From: OMIS01 sp964443885
GTDB taxonomy: Bacteria; Patescibacteriota; Microgenomatia; UBA1400; PJMF01
Direction of reading: 5' to 3'
Assembly: GCA_964443885.1 (NCBI GenBank)
Contig: CAYUES010000006.1
Span: 1 to 37,283 of the forward strand
Length of the DNA: 37,283 nt
This document shows, piece by piece, positions 15,111-22,808 of the stretch (position 1 is its first letter; each line of letters starts with the position of its first letter). The notes under the pieces are model-generated. The model was not told where the DNA came from, did not search any database, and saw only the letters and a program-made list of their open reading frames with translations. The position numbers and the translations under genes were made by a program.

Positions 15111-15116
15111 AGTATA
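15111..15116 (-). promoter_or_regulatory. -10 box of the hisS leader transcript
   Basis: TATACT on the minus strand (15116-15111). Six nucleotides separate it from the leader-peptide ATG. The -35 region overlaps the end of the upstream membrane-protein gene and is weak. Confidence 0.7.
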
Positions 15117-15134
15117 GCACGGAGTAGCGATTAT

Positions 15135-15491
15135 TTATCTTTTTTCATCAATAAAATTGAACCTGCGGGGTACTCTAGTGCTGTTATTTAACCATACACC
15201 CATCCTAAATGTTATTCCAGATGAAAGTAAAACTCTAATGATCGCTCGATTAACTTCATCATTCCAGAGCCGTAGTGGGGAACTTAACTGTTCCGTAGTG
15301 ATATCAATGATAAGTAAGACAAGCGCTACAGCAAAAAGTACATAATCGAAGTTGTACGTTAGCTTTTCAATCAACAGTAGTTGTTGCCGAATTCGCAGTT
15401 CTTCTTCTTCAATATGAATTACTTCAAGTTGCAGGAGTCTGAGCTTTTTTTGCACTCGATGTGAATAGTTTGTCATCTCATGCTCTAACAT
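15135..15491 (-). CDS. small membrane protein with coiled-coil N-terminus (118 aa)
   Basis: No family recognised. The first 45 residues form a charged amphipathic helix rich in Glu, Leu and Gln (LRLLQLEVIHIEEEELRIRQQLLLIEKL), probably a coiled coil. One clear membrane segment follows (FDYVLFAVALVLLIIDI) and a weaker hydrophobic helix (AIIRVLLSSGITFRMGVWL). It reads toward hisS on the same strand, but hisS has its own promoter and leader directly after this stop codon. GATACT about 8 nt before the ATG suggests a leaderless start. Confidence 0.65.
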   Translation of the reverse strand: MLEHEMTNYSHRVQKKLRLLQLEVIHIEEEELRIRQQLLLIEKLTYNFDYVLFAVALVLLIIDITTEQLSSPLRLWNDEVNRAIIRVLLSSGITFRMGVWLNNSTRVPRRFNFIDEKR

Positions 15492-15520
15492 AGGTGAGTA
15501 GTATCATATCATTGATGTGG

Positions 15521-15526
15521 TATACT
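15521..15526 (+). promoter_or_regulatory. extended -10 promoter of the 15555 gene
   Basis: TGgTATACT, with a predicted leader of about 22 nt. It lies in the 63-nt divergent gap opposite the 15491 gene. Confidence 0.55.
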
Positions 15527-15554
15527 TCCAGATAAGGCCAGAAAAGAAAACTAT

Positions 15555-16640
15555 ATGCAATTACCAGATCAACGATCAGTATTTAGAGCTCATGATCTGC
15601 CTGATAAAAAGCGGTCTCTGTTTACTGCCTCAGTCTCAGTAGCTATATTGACTTTGCTTCTTTCGCTTTCCTCCGCAGAGGTATCGAGCGCTTCTGAAAA
15701 TATTCAAGATCATCGCCAAAAAGTAGAACAAGCGACACCGTCACCAGAAGCTACGCCTTTACCTGAAGAAGAACTCGGAACGGATACTGTTTTAACTCAC
15801 TACCCAGCAACGGAAACACTTGAAAATACCTTTCCTGGTTTCAAAGACCTACTTGAACAGTTGCCAGCCGCAATTTATGGTAAACATGTTGAAGCATTTT
15901 TAGTATTTCCTGAGGATAGTATTTTCCCAAGTCTGCGATTTGACGCAAGCGATGGTATTCGGATCCCAAATTCTATTGATCTCAGTACGGGCAAAATTGA
16001 AGAAAATGATACAACAATGCTAGAGATTTCAGATCTTGCATGGGCGACATGGATTACTAATGAGCCTGCCTACAAGGAATATATAAAACAATACCCAAGT
16101 ACACGAATCGCAGATTTACAAGTAATAGTCGAAGAGTTGCGTGAACATGTAGATGATGGAGTACTGCAAAAGGCTGAGTTTGAGTTCAGAGTACAAGTAA
16201 CCTATGAACAGAATGAACTGGAAGAAACTCAAGTAATTGCCGTAGTGACTGTGACGATGGTGCCAAATGAGCATGGCACTAAACTAGAAATCACGACCTA
16301 TGATGTTGAACTTTCGACTCCACTGACTGCACAAGCTACACAAGTGGCTGAGGCTACTTTGGCAGCTCAAGCAACAGCCAATGCTGACGCTACAAAAGCA
16401 GCTCTCCCAACGCCAACTGGCACACCTACACCACGAGGAATTAAAGTACCGGTACTTATTCCTAGGCAGACTCAAACTGTTACTACAACGGTGACTGAAA
16501 CTCAAACTGCTACCGCAACTAGTACTCCAACAGCGACTCATGAAGGTTCACCAACGCCGTTGGGAACACCTACAGGTACAGGCACGCCTACTCGTACACC
16601 AGTTCCAGCTGATGATGGTAAAGAACAAACACCTACCTAA
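15555..16640 (+). CDS. anchored or secreted Thr/Pro-rich surface protein
   Basis: A 361-residue protein. A cytoplasmic basic N-terminus (DLPDKKRS) is followed by a signal or anchor helix (about 27-42, VSVAILTLLLSLSS). An acidic, Pro-rich spacer comes next, then a globular domain of about 190 residues with alternating strands (FEFRVQVTYEQNELEETQVIAVVTVTMVPNEHGTKLEITTYDVEL). An Ala/Thr-rich helix (TAQATQVAEATLAAQATANADATKAA) leads to a long low-complexity Thr/Pro tail (TPTGTPTPRG and TSTPTATHEG types). There is no lipobox Cys and no sortase motif. Such tails are common in CPR and Chloroflexota surface proteins. The function is unknown. Confidence 0.75.
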   Translation: MQLPDQRSVFRAHDLPDKKRSLFTASVSVAILTLLLSLSSAEVSSASENIQDHRQKVEQATPSPEATPLPEEELGTDTVLTHYPATETLENTFPGFKDLLEQLPAAIYGKHVEAFLVFPEDSIFPSLRFDASDGIRIPNSIDLSTGKIEENDTTMLEISDLAWATWITNEPAYKEYIKQYPSTRIADLQVIVEELREHVDDGVLQKAEFEFRVQVTYEQNELEETQVIAVVTVTMVPNEHGTKLEITTYDVELSTPLTAQATQVAEATLAAQATANADATKAALPTPTGTPTPRGIKVPVLIPRQTQTVTTTVTETQTATATSTPTATHEGSPTPLGTPTGTGTPTRTPVPADDGKEQTPT

Positions 16641-17628
16641 AAACGCGATTTCTTACAATCTCTTGTGAATCTGCAGTAACCGTGGGTTCGGCAATCAAGC
16701 CATCGATGTGAATTGCCACATCGTTCTCGCCACCAATTGCACTGGAGTTGCCAAAGGCAATATGGACGGTACCATAGGCTTTTTCTGCTTCCAACAAATT
16801 ATCACTAATTTCAGCTGCCGAGTTGGTGCCGATTCCCACTTCAGCGACGGTCAAACCTGCCTGTCCAAACGCACTTAGTTTTTCCCACAATCTCGCAGCT
16901 GCCATGCCGCCCGTCATCTTCGTCGCGACACCATTTTCAATAGTGGCCGTAATTGGAGCATCCAAGACATCATCTGCAATCGAGCCATCAATCACGAGTG
17001 TGCCATTGGTAGAGCCGAGGAGGGGAGCGAAAAAAACTTCACCCGCAGGCAAGTTGCCGAGCTCGCCGGCTGCAATAAAACCAGAGTCATTAATGATGCC
17101 ATTTTGCCTAATTTGCGTAGTCAAGTTGGTGCCAGCAGCACTGGTTACCTGGAGCGACGTACTTTGTCCCAAGATGGTTTTGAGCGAATCACCGAGCGTT
17201 TTGATTGGTGCAAAATCAGCCGACAGCGTCCTCATCATCAACATATAATCGGCGCCTGGCAAACTAATCGCCCGGCCATTATTGAGCACGGCTTTTTTGC
17301 CGGCTTGGGTGTGGGTTAGTGAGTAACTGGTTTGAAAAATGCTGATACTGGCAGCCTCTGCAGCAAGAATAATTTCTTCAGGTGGTTCTTCGCCAGAATG
17401 AGTCATCTCAGAAATAACAAACAGCTCGACAGGCAGCCCTTGAATTTTGGCGGTCTCAAACCAAATTGCTGCTTCTTGATGGAGCATCGCTTCATCAGTG
17501 ACGATGATCACCGTATCGGTGGGAATTGCGTTCAGATTCAACTCAAAAATTCGCGATCCCAAGAGTTGTTCGTGTGCGAGCAGCGGACGCAAGGTATCTT
17601 GAGAAGTGAGTCGAGTGGTAATATTCAT
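16633..17628 (-). CDS. M29-family aminopeptidase
   Basis: A 331-residue protein with the C-terminal metal site of M29 (thermophilic aminopeptidase AmpS/AmpT) enzymes: Glu in LPAGEVFFAPLLGSTNGTLVIDG, Glu in VAEVGIGTN, His in GTVHIAFGNS, and His plus Asp in VAIHIDGLI. The N-terminal Rossmann-like half (IPTDTVIIVTDEAMLH) is present. The family removes N-terminal residues from peptides with two divalent metals and is usually cytoplasmic. At about 330 residues it is somewhat shorter than typical M29 (about 370-410). Its end overlaps the convergent Thr/Pro-rich gene by 8 nt. Confidence 0.85.
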   Translation of the reverse strand: MNITTRLTSQDTLRPLLAHEQLLGSRIFELNLNAIPTDTVIIVTDEAMLHQEAAIWFETAKIQGLPVELFVISEMTHSGEEPPEEIILAAEAASISIFQTSYSLTHTQAGKKAVLNNGRAISLPGADYMLMMRTLSADFAPIKTLGDSLKTILGQSTSLQVTSAAGTNLTTQIRQNGIINDSGFIAAGELGNLPAGEVFFAPLLGSTNGTLVIDGSIADDVLDAPITATIENGVATKMTGGMAAARLWEKLSAFGQAGLTVAEVGIGTNSAAEISDNLLEAEKAYGTVHIAFGNSSAIGGENDVAIHIDGLIAEPTVTADSQEIVRNRVFR

Positions 17629-17656
17629 ATTCCAATTCTAACATCATAGTACCTGG

Positions 17657-17662
17657 TATGAT
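17657..17662 (+). promoter_or_regulatory. extended -10 promoter of the MazG-like gene (leaderless)
   Basis: TGgTATGAT with only 6 nt to the ATG at 17669, placing the start point at the A of the ATG. Confidence 0.6.
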
Positions 17663-17668
17663 ACGAGG

Positions 17669-18046
17669 ATGAATACCTTTCAAAGTCTCACCAAACGAAT
17701 TGTAGCATTTAGAAAAGCCCGCGGCTGGAAACGATATCACGGCCCCAAAGATATGGCCCTCGGCATGCTGATCGAAGCAGCGGAGTTTGCCGAGCTCGTC
17801 CAGTACTTCACAGGTAGTGAGCTAAAAAAGCGGATCAAAGAGCGTAAAGAAGCACTAGCTGATGAGCTGGTTGATGTTTTATGGTGGGTATTATTGAATG
17901 CAGATGACTTGGGAATTGATCTAGAAGAAGCGTTTGAACGCAAAATTATTAAAAATGCAAAAAAGTATCCACCACTTTCTGAGACAGAGACGGAAGTTGG
18001 CAAGGGTTTTAAAATTGACACAGAAATGAAGAAAACTAAGAAGTAG
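17669..18046 (+). CDS. MazG-like nucleotide pyrophosphohydrolase
   Basis: A 125-residue all-alpha NTP-PPase. Metal-binding acidic residues are in IEAAEFAEL (E36, E39, E42) and DELVDVLWWVL (E66, D69). A basic KYPP segment follows near residue 103. The single-domain size fits the dCTPase/RS21-C6-like group, which hydrolyses NTPs or dNTPs to NMP and PPi and cleans the nucleotide pool. The charged C-terminal tail (KIDTEMKKTKK) looks disordered. The exact nucleotide substrate cannot be deduced. It leads a short plus-strand series with 18070 and the methyltransferase. Confidence 0.88.
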   Translation: MNTFQSLTKRIVAFRKARGWKRYHGPKDMALGMLIEAAEFAELVQYFTGSELKKRIKERKEALADELVDVLWWVLLNADDLGIDLEEAFERKIIKNAKKYPPLSETETEVGKGFKIDTEMKKTKK

Positions 18047-18069
18047 GTCTACCGTTTTAGATTGAATTT

Positions 18070-18369
18070 ATGCAGCATTCTGAGCGTCGCAGCGCTGTAC
18101 TCCAACCCGTAACCATCACCGATCAAGAACTGGAACGAGCACTCCAGTTTATCTTGAGTTCGTGTGCTGAAAACTGGGCTGCCTTTATTCGCTACGAATG
18201 TAGAAATGCTTGTTTCCAAAGCCTGGCCTTGCAGTGGCAAGAGCTGTATCTTTTGATAATTACTCAGCAAGTAACAGACCCGCAGGTTTGGGATAAAGTT
18301 TTGATTTGGGCAGACACCCAGCGTCGTTTAGAGGCTACTGCTGCTGCTCCGAGCCAAGACAAGCTATAA
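18070..18369 (+). CDS. hypothetical protein (99 aa)
   Basis: No family recognised. It is probably all-alpha (TITDQELERALQFILSSCAENWAAFIRYECRNACFQSLALQWQELYLLIIT) with two Cys and several Trp, and has no signal peptide. TAGATT about 7 nt before the ATG could serve as a -10 box. The end of the gene contains the -10 box of the following methyltransferase. Confidence 0.6.
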   Translation: MQHSERRSAVLQPVTITDQELERALQFILSSCAENWAAFIRYECRNACFQSLALQWQELYLLIITQQVTDPQVWDKVLIWADTQRRLEATAAAPSQDKL

Positions 18370-18370
18370 T
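18365..18370 (+). promoter_or_regulatory. -10 box of the methyltransferase gene (leaderless)
   Basis: TATAAT overlapping the stop codon of the previous gene, with a 6-nt gap to the ATG at 18377. Confidence 0.6.
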
Positions 18371-18376
18371 AGCGAT

Positions 18377-19348
18377 ATGCACAACTTTTCAATTGTTACA
18401 CCCGCAGACTGGCAAGATTATAAACTGATCGATAGTGGCGATGGCGAAAAACTCGAACAGTTTGGCGAGTTTATAATTTCCCGGCCAGATCCACAAATTT
18501 TATGGCAAAAATCGCTTAATGAAACTGAGTGGCGCAAAGCCGATGCATTTTTCGAGCGCAGTTTTGAAGATAAAGGAAACTGGCAAACGCGCAAGCGACT
18601 GCCAGAAGAATGGCCAATGCACTGGCGAGACTTGACGTTCTTGGCCAAACTTTCACCATTTAAACACACCGGAATTTTCCCTGAACAAAGTGCGCACTGG
18701 GCTTGGTTCCGAGAGTTGCTGGAAGAGCGCATTCAGCAAAGTTCTGCTAAGGAAACTGCAGAGGACGCGGGTGCCGCTGCCACGAGCAATAATACTCAAA
18801 GAAGCCAACAACCTGACTCTCGCCCCAACATCCTCAATCTTTTTGCTTACACCGGGGGCGCAAGTATCGTAGCCGCCAAAACTGGCGCCAGGATCACCCA
18901 TGTTGATGCCTCACGCGCTTCAATTGGGTGGGCAAAAAAGAATCAAGCCGCCTCTGGTTTGGACGAGCGTTCGATTAGATGGATACTCGATGATGTCGTC
19001 ACGTTTATGGAGCGCGAAGCGCGCCGGGGCACCAAGTACGATGGGATTATTATGGATCCACCAGTCTATGGTCATGGTCCGAATGGCGAAATTTGGGACT
19101 TCAAAAAATCACTGCCGTTGTTGTTAGATCTTTGCCGCCAGGTTCTTTCTGATAAACCACTGTTTGTATTGATCAATGCCTATGCGGTTAGTACTTCGGC
19201 GATTACTTTGGGCAATTTGCTCGAGGAAATGATGGCTGAAAAGAGTGGGGAAGTCAGTATCGGCGAGCTGGCAATTGGGCAGGAATCTTCACAACGATTA
19301 CTCTCTACGGGAATTTGGGCGCGCTGGCAGGAAATTCGCAGTTCCTAG
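18377..19348 (+). CDS. class I SAM-dependent methyltransferase, RlmI/COG1092-like
   Basis: A 323-residue protein. An N-terminal part of about 150 residues (FSIVTPADWQDYKLIDSGDGEKLEQFG, then ISRPDPQILW) precedes the Rossmann domain. SAM motif I is NLFAYTGGASIVAAKTGA, motif II THVDASRASIGWAKKN, and motif IV IIMDPPVYGHG. The DPP(V/K/P)YG pattern and the FAYTGG motif are typical of the RlmI/RlmK group that methylates rRNA bases. The usual N-terminal PUA domain is not evident, so the substrate is uncertain. The last 51 nt overlap the convergent HD gene. Confidence 0.85.
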   Translation: MHNFSIVTPADWQDYKLIDSGDGEKLEQFGEFIISRPDPQILWQKSLNETEWRKADAFFERSFEDKGNWQTRKRLPEEWPMHWRDLTFLAKLSPFKHTGIFPEQSAHWAWFRELLEERIQQSSAKETAEDAGAAATSNNTQRSQQPDSRPNILNLFAYTGGASIVAAKTGARITHVDASRASIGWAKKNQAASGLDERSIRWILDDVVTFMEREARRGTKYDGIIMDPPVYGHGPNGEIWDFKKSLPLLLDLCRQVLSDKPLFVLINAYAVSTSAITLGNLLEEMMAEKSGEVSIGELAIGQESSQRLLSTGIWARWQEIRSS

Positions 19349-20221
19349 TTCAAAATGTTGATACCATTCTGCGATACCATTTTTCAATAAAACTACTTGG
19401 TGTGGTTTAACGGTAAAGTTACTTTGAATGTAGGCCAGAATTTTTTCTGGGAGATGCTCTTGAGCTAGGGCGAGCCGAGCTTTCTGAAAGTTCAAATCCC
19501 AAATCCAAGCCAACGAACAAATCCAATCGTCAGCTTCTGAGATCACATGCTCTCTAGGGACAGATTTTTTGTTACTGAAGTAGGTGACGACGATGTTGGA
19601 AACATTGTCACCCGCTACCGATTTATATGCAGTGGCGGCTTTAGTATCAAAAATTCTGCGCCAGATAGATATTTTATCGATATCGCGAATAAAGCGAACT
19701 GCATACGTTGGATTATCAGGCGCAAGCTGATTGTGTTTGAAAATTGCATCAATGAGCTTGGTGTCTTCTGGAAAAAACTGGGCGTATGCTTTTGCGCCAG
19801 CTTCAGCATGATTCATGCGGGTTGCTGAATCAGAGTATTTATTAAAGAACCAACCTTGGACTGCTCTCGATAGATCGTGAGCTAAAGCCAAACAAACTGC
19901 ATCTTCCAAACTTAATTCCTCATTCTCTGCATAGACTTCAATAGCTGCCTTTACTACATCATTGGTATGGCTGATTTTATGATAAATGTTTTCGGTAATC
20001 TCAGTGGCAGCAGTAGGATGAGCGGCACCAGCCAATAAATAGAATAAGTACTTATTCATAACCAGCTCGAGGACTCGTGCAATTTTTGTAGATTCTAAAA
20101 GGTGAGGAGGGAATGAAAAAGTATCTGTATCAACAAGTGATGCCATTTGCAAAGGTGTCCCCTTACCATCAATAAATGGAGTGTGGTGACGAGCGCTTGG
20201 TAGGTCTTCAGATCGTAACAT
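19298..20221 (-). CDS. HD-domain protein (307 aa)
   Basis: The predicted HD phosphohydrolase metal site is H85 (ISHTNDVV), H115-D116 (LAHDLSRA), H138 (MNHAEAG), H163 (FKHNQ) and D180/D182 (IRDIDKI). The arrangement matches the HD superfamily, which usually cleaves phosphomonoesters or phosphodiesters of nucleotides. The C-terminal third (EADDWICSLAWIWDLNFQKARLAL) has no recognised domain. It is the last gene of the minus-strand run 22697-19298, and its 3' end overlaps the convergent methyltransferase gene. The substrate is unknown. Confidence 0.78.
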   Translation of the reverse strand: MLRSEDLPSARHHTPFIDGKGTPLQMASLVDTDTFSFPPHLLESTKIARVLELVMNKYLFYLLAGAAHPTAATEITENIYHKISHTNDVVKAAIEVYAENEELSLEDAVCLALAHDLSRAVQGWFFNKYSDSATRMNHAEAGAKAYAQFFPEDTKLIDAIFKHNQLAPDNPTYAVRFIRDIDKISIWRRIFDTKAATAYKSVAGDNVSNIVVTYFSNKKSVPREHVISEADDWICSLAWIWDLNFQKARLALAQEHLPEKILAYIQSNFTVKPHQVVLLKNGIAEWYQHFELGTANFLPARPNSRRE

Positions 20222-20244
20222 TAATAGTACCCGTGATATGCAAA

Positions 20245-21411
20245 TTATTTTGTTAACTCTATCACTTTTTCTTGGGTCAGCAAGATCGTGTTTTCATGGC
20301 GGTAGCCAATTTCCTCAGGCAAGTACACACCCGGCTCGATCGTAAAGATCATATCCGCTTCTAGCAACGTCGTGGTATTTTTATAGACTGATGGTTGTTC
20401 GTGAATCTCGATACCCAAGCCATGCCCGGTGGTGTGAATAAAGTGTTTCTCATAACCAGCTTTTTCAAGAACATTTCGGGCAGCAAGATCGACTTCAGAA
20501 ATCTGAATAATGCTACCGTTACTTTCTTTAGCCTCGTACACAAAACGCTCGCAGATCGCCAGCGCTGCTGCATAAGCCTCTTTGACAACGCGTTCGACTT
20601 CGATAAACTGGGCAGTTGGCTGTGTCCCAAACCAAAACGTGCGAGTCATGTCCGAGCAGTAATTATCAACTTTAGCACCAAAATCAATCAAAACTGGCAT
20701 TTCTGGTGCAAGTGGAGTAGTGGTTGGCTGGTGATGGGGCAGCGCCGCGTGTGCGCCGTAGGCCACGATCGTCGGGAACGCCAAAACTCCACCGTGCGTT
20801 TTGATAAAATTCTCAAGTTCCCAGGCCACTTCAAGCTCGGTTTTGCCGACCTCAATAAATGATTGAATATGCCGAAAGGCATGCTGGGTGAGCGTAGAAG
20901 CCTTTTGAATGGCAGTTATCTCAAACTGATCTTTAACCATCCGTTGTCGCCAAATTTTTTGCGATGAAAACTGTTCAACAACGATTTTTTCAATTTTTTC
21001 TAGAACCTTAAACTCTTGCACAAACAGACTGTTGTAATCAAGCAAAAGATACCACTCACTCGGTTGGTTGCTCTGCTGATCTGCGCTAGTTACTCTAGCT
21101 GCTTCGCCCGCTGCACGAGCAGCTACCTCTGGTGCGGTGCGAGTTAGCTCGGTGATTTTTTTGGATACACCGGCCAAGTCAGTGCTGGCCGTATACGAAA
21201 TGCCAGCTACTTTTGAAACTGGCGAAAAAGAGGTGTGAAAAACTTCGGCCGTGGTGGGGCTAACCAAAAAGTATGCTTCGCGTTCCTCAGGTACAAGTGT
21301 GACAAACCCAGTAAAATAAAAAATATCGGCAGGCTTGGAGAGGAGCACCACTTGATTAGAGGCGAGATTTTTTTGAAATGTTTGAATTCGAGAGAGATAT
21401 GCAGCGCTCAT
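20245..21411 (-). CDS. M24 metallopeptidase (Xaa-Pro aminopeptidase/dipeptidase family)
   Basis: A 388-residue protein with an N-terminal creatinase-like domain and a C-terminal pita-bread domain. All five metal ligands are visible: D243 (LIDFGAKVD), D254 (CSDMTRTFWFG), H330 (TTGHGLGIEIHE), E359 (FTIEPGVYL) and E373 (GYRHENTILL). The enzyme is predicted to cut the Xaa-Pro bond at peptide N-termini in the cytoplasm. It overlaps the DUF5666-like gene as TAATG, indicating translational coupling. Sequence 97-118 is a low-complexity Ala-rich insertion. Confidence 0.94.
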   Translation of the reverse strand: MSAAYLSRIQTFQKNLASNQVVLLSKPADIFYFTGFVTLVPEEREAYFLVSPTTAEVFHTSFSPVSKVAGISYTASTDLAGVSKKITELTRTAPEVAARAAGEAARVTSADQQSNQPSEWYLLLDYNSLFVQEFKVLEKIEKIVVEQFSSQKIWRQRMVKDQFEITAIQKASTLTQHAFRHIQSFIEVGKTELEVAWELENFIKTHGGVLAFPTIVAYGAHAALPHHQPTTTPLAPEMPVLIDFGAKVDNYCSDMTRTFWFGTQPTAQFIEVERVVKEAYAAALAICERFVYEAKESNGSIIQISEVDLAARNVLEKAGYEKHFIHTTGHGLGIEIHEQPSVYKNTTTLLEADMIFTIEPGVYLPEEIGYRHENTILLTQEKVIELTK

Positions 21412-22142
21412 TAGTTGCTTGATTTTACATCAGTTACCGAGCGAATGCGAACGACTTCCCATTGATCTTTGGTATTTTTTGTTGCAATCACCAGCACAGA
21501 TAAATCTTCTTCAAAGTCTGTGAGCTTAATAGCAGAACCATCAACATTTTCAAGTTTAGAAGTTTTTATAATCAGGTACTCGCGTTCTTCTGTGCTACCT
21601 CGTTGGGTAACGGTCACTGAAGTTCGACCAACTTCATTGAGAGTCCCAATAGCGACGGTACGCTCTCTGGGGCGTAAATCTTCATCTGAAACGAGAATGA
21701 ACTCGGGGTTAAATTTATCACTTGAACCACTACCCATAACGGTTACCCAGTTACCAACCTCAATTTGATCGGCGGTTATTTTTTTACCTTTTTGTAAAAT
21801 AACTAAGTTCTCAGTGAGAGGAATTATCCGACTGTCGCCATTTTGACGAACGGTGATCGCTTCTTGAGAGAGCCGACTTACCTCGCCAACAAATCCGTGT
21901 TTATCAGCTAAAAGATTAGAAATCGCACCTTTTATTTGTTCGCGTTTTTCTTCAACGACCTTTTCAATGCGGCGCTTTAACTCCATAGTAGTTTCTTCAG
22001 CTGAAGAGGAAGCTGGATCAGAGTCGGTATTAGCGCTTTTGCTGGCATTAGCAGCCAAAACTGAAGTCGGGTTAAGAGAGCTAATAACTATGAATGTGGT
22101 AAAAAGAAATGAAAAAAGAGCAGTTTTACATTTATTTTGCAT
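21411..22142 (-). CDS. secreted DUF5666-like beta protein
   Basis: A 243-residue protein with a signal peptide (about 8-30, LFSFLFTTFIVISSLNPTSVLAANA). A Ser/Glu linker and a charged helix (EETTMELKRRIEKVVEEKREQIKGAI) follow. The beta-rich part repeats a DUF5666-type pattern: FVGEVSRLSQEAITVRQNGDSRIIPL, ITADQIEVGNWVTVMGSG and a second copy TVAIGTLNEVGRTSVTVTQ with LSVLVIATKNTKDQWEVVRIR. Function of this fold is unknown; it resembles small barrel domains of envelope proteins. Its stop overlaps the M24 start. Confidence 0.75.
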   Translation of the reverse strand: MQNKCKTALFSFLFTTFIVISSLNPTSVLAANASKSANTDSDPASSSAEETTMELKRRIEKVVEEKREQIKGAISNLLADKHGFVGEVSRLSQEAITVRQNGDSRIIPLTENLVILQKGKKITADQIEVGNWVTVMGSGSSDKFNPEFILVSDEDLRPRERTVAIGTLNEVGRTSVTVTQRGSTEEREYLIIKTSKLENVDGSAIKLTDFEEDLSVLVIATKNTKDQWEVVRIRSVTDVKSSN

Positions 22143-22166
22143 AATTTGTGGTGTAGCAACTGCAGA

Positions 22167-22697
22167 CTAAGGAGTCGCAGGTGCTGGTGTAGCCGGCCTT
22201 GGCGTGGCAGTGGCTCTTGGTGCAGTTGGTCTCACACTTGGAGAAGGACTGGCACTTGGTGTGGCAGTTTCTGTCGGTGGCTCTTTATAAACAGTGGTCA
22301 CGATAACCGTACGTTCCTTGGTAATTACCTGGCCGTCATCGGCGAGAACATGAACTGTTAATAAATTGCTTCCATCTGCCAACTCAACTTCAAAACTAAA
22401 ATTCCCAACCTCATCACTTTGCCGTACGTATTCTGTATTATTCACAAATAATACTACATATGAGTCTGGAATGGTACTACCAGTTACAGTGGCTGATTTT
22501 TCTTCTTGTATTGCTCCTTCTGCAGGGCTATGAATGGTGATAAGTGAGTCCACAGCAGGAGAGGCAGAAGTGGTTGGAGAAGGCATAAGATTGGACTGGC
22601 TTCGGTTTCCTGCCACCCGAAGACGATAGACACCAAAGGTAATTATTAAACCCAATAAAAACCCGATCACTATGGCGATAAGCATTTCTTTCTTCAT
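22167..22697 (-). CDS. membrane-anchored Ig-like protein with Pro/Thr tail
   Basis: A 176-residue protein. An N-terminal anchor (about 5-25, MLIAIVIGFLLGLIITFGVYRL) and a Ser/Pro linker lead to one bacterial Ig-like or fibronectin-like beta domain (about 52-135: ITIHSPAEGAI, TVTGSTIPDSYVVLFVNNTE, GNFSFEVELADGSNLLTVHVLADDG). A low-complexity Pro/Thr/Ala tail ends the protein. It is likely displayed on the outer face of the membrane. TATAAT on the minus strand (22717-22712) gives a leader of about 8 nt. It is the first gene of the minus-strand group with DUF5666, M24 and HD genes. Confidence 0.72.
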   Translation of the reverse strand: MKKEMLIAIVIGFLLGLIITFGVYRLRVAGNRSQSNLMPSPTTSASPAVDSLITIHSPAEGAIQEEKSATVTGSTIPDSYVVLFVNNTEYVRQSDEVGNFSFEVELADGSNLLTVHVLADDGQVITKERTVIVTTVYKEPPTETATPSASPSPSVRPTAPRATATPRPATPAPATP

Positions 22698-22796
22698 ATA
22701 CAGCTCTTACCATTATACCGTATATTTGAAAGATGAACGTAATAGTTCGCTTATCTGCGAATCTTGATCTGAGTGGCATCTGCGCAAACTCAGTGG

Positions 22797-22802
22797 TATT
22801 AT
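22797..22802 (+). promoter_or_regulatory. extended -10 promoter of the MBL gene (leaderless)
   Basis: TGgTATTAT with a 6-nt gap to the ATG at 22809, supporting that ATG over the GTG at 22773. Confidence 0.6.
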
Positions 22803-22808
22803 TACGGC

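Noticed and set aside
22773..22808. N-terminal extension of the MBL protein from GTG 22773
   Set aside because: The extension carries no conserved residues and spans the -10 box; MTITYHGHS fits the family start.
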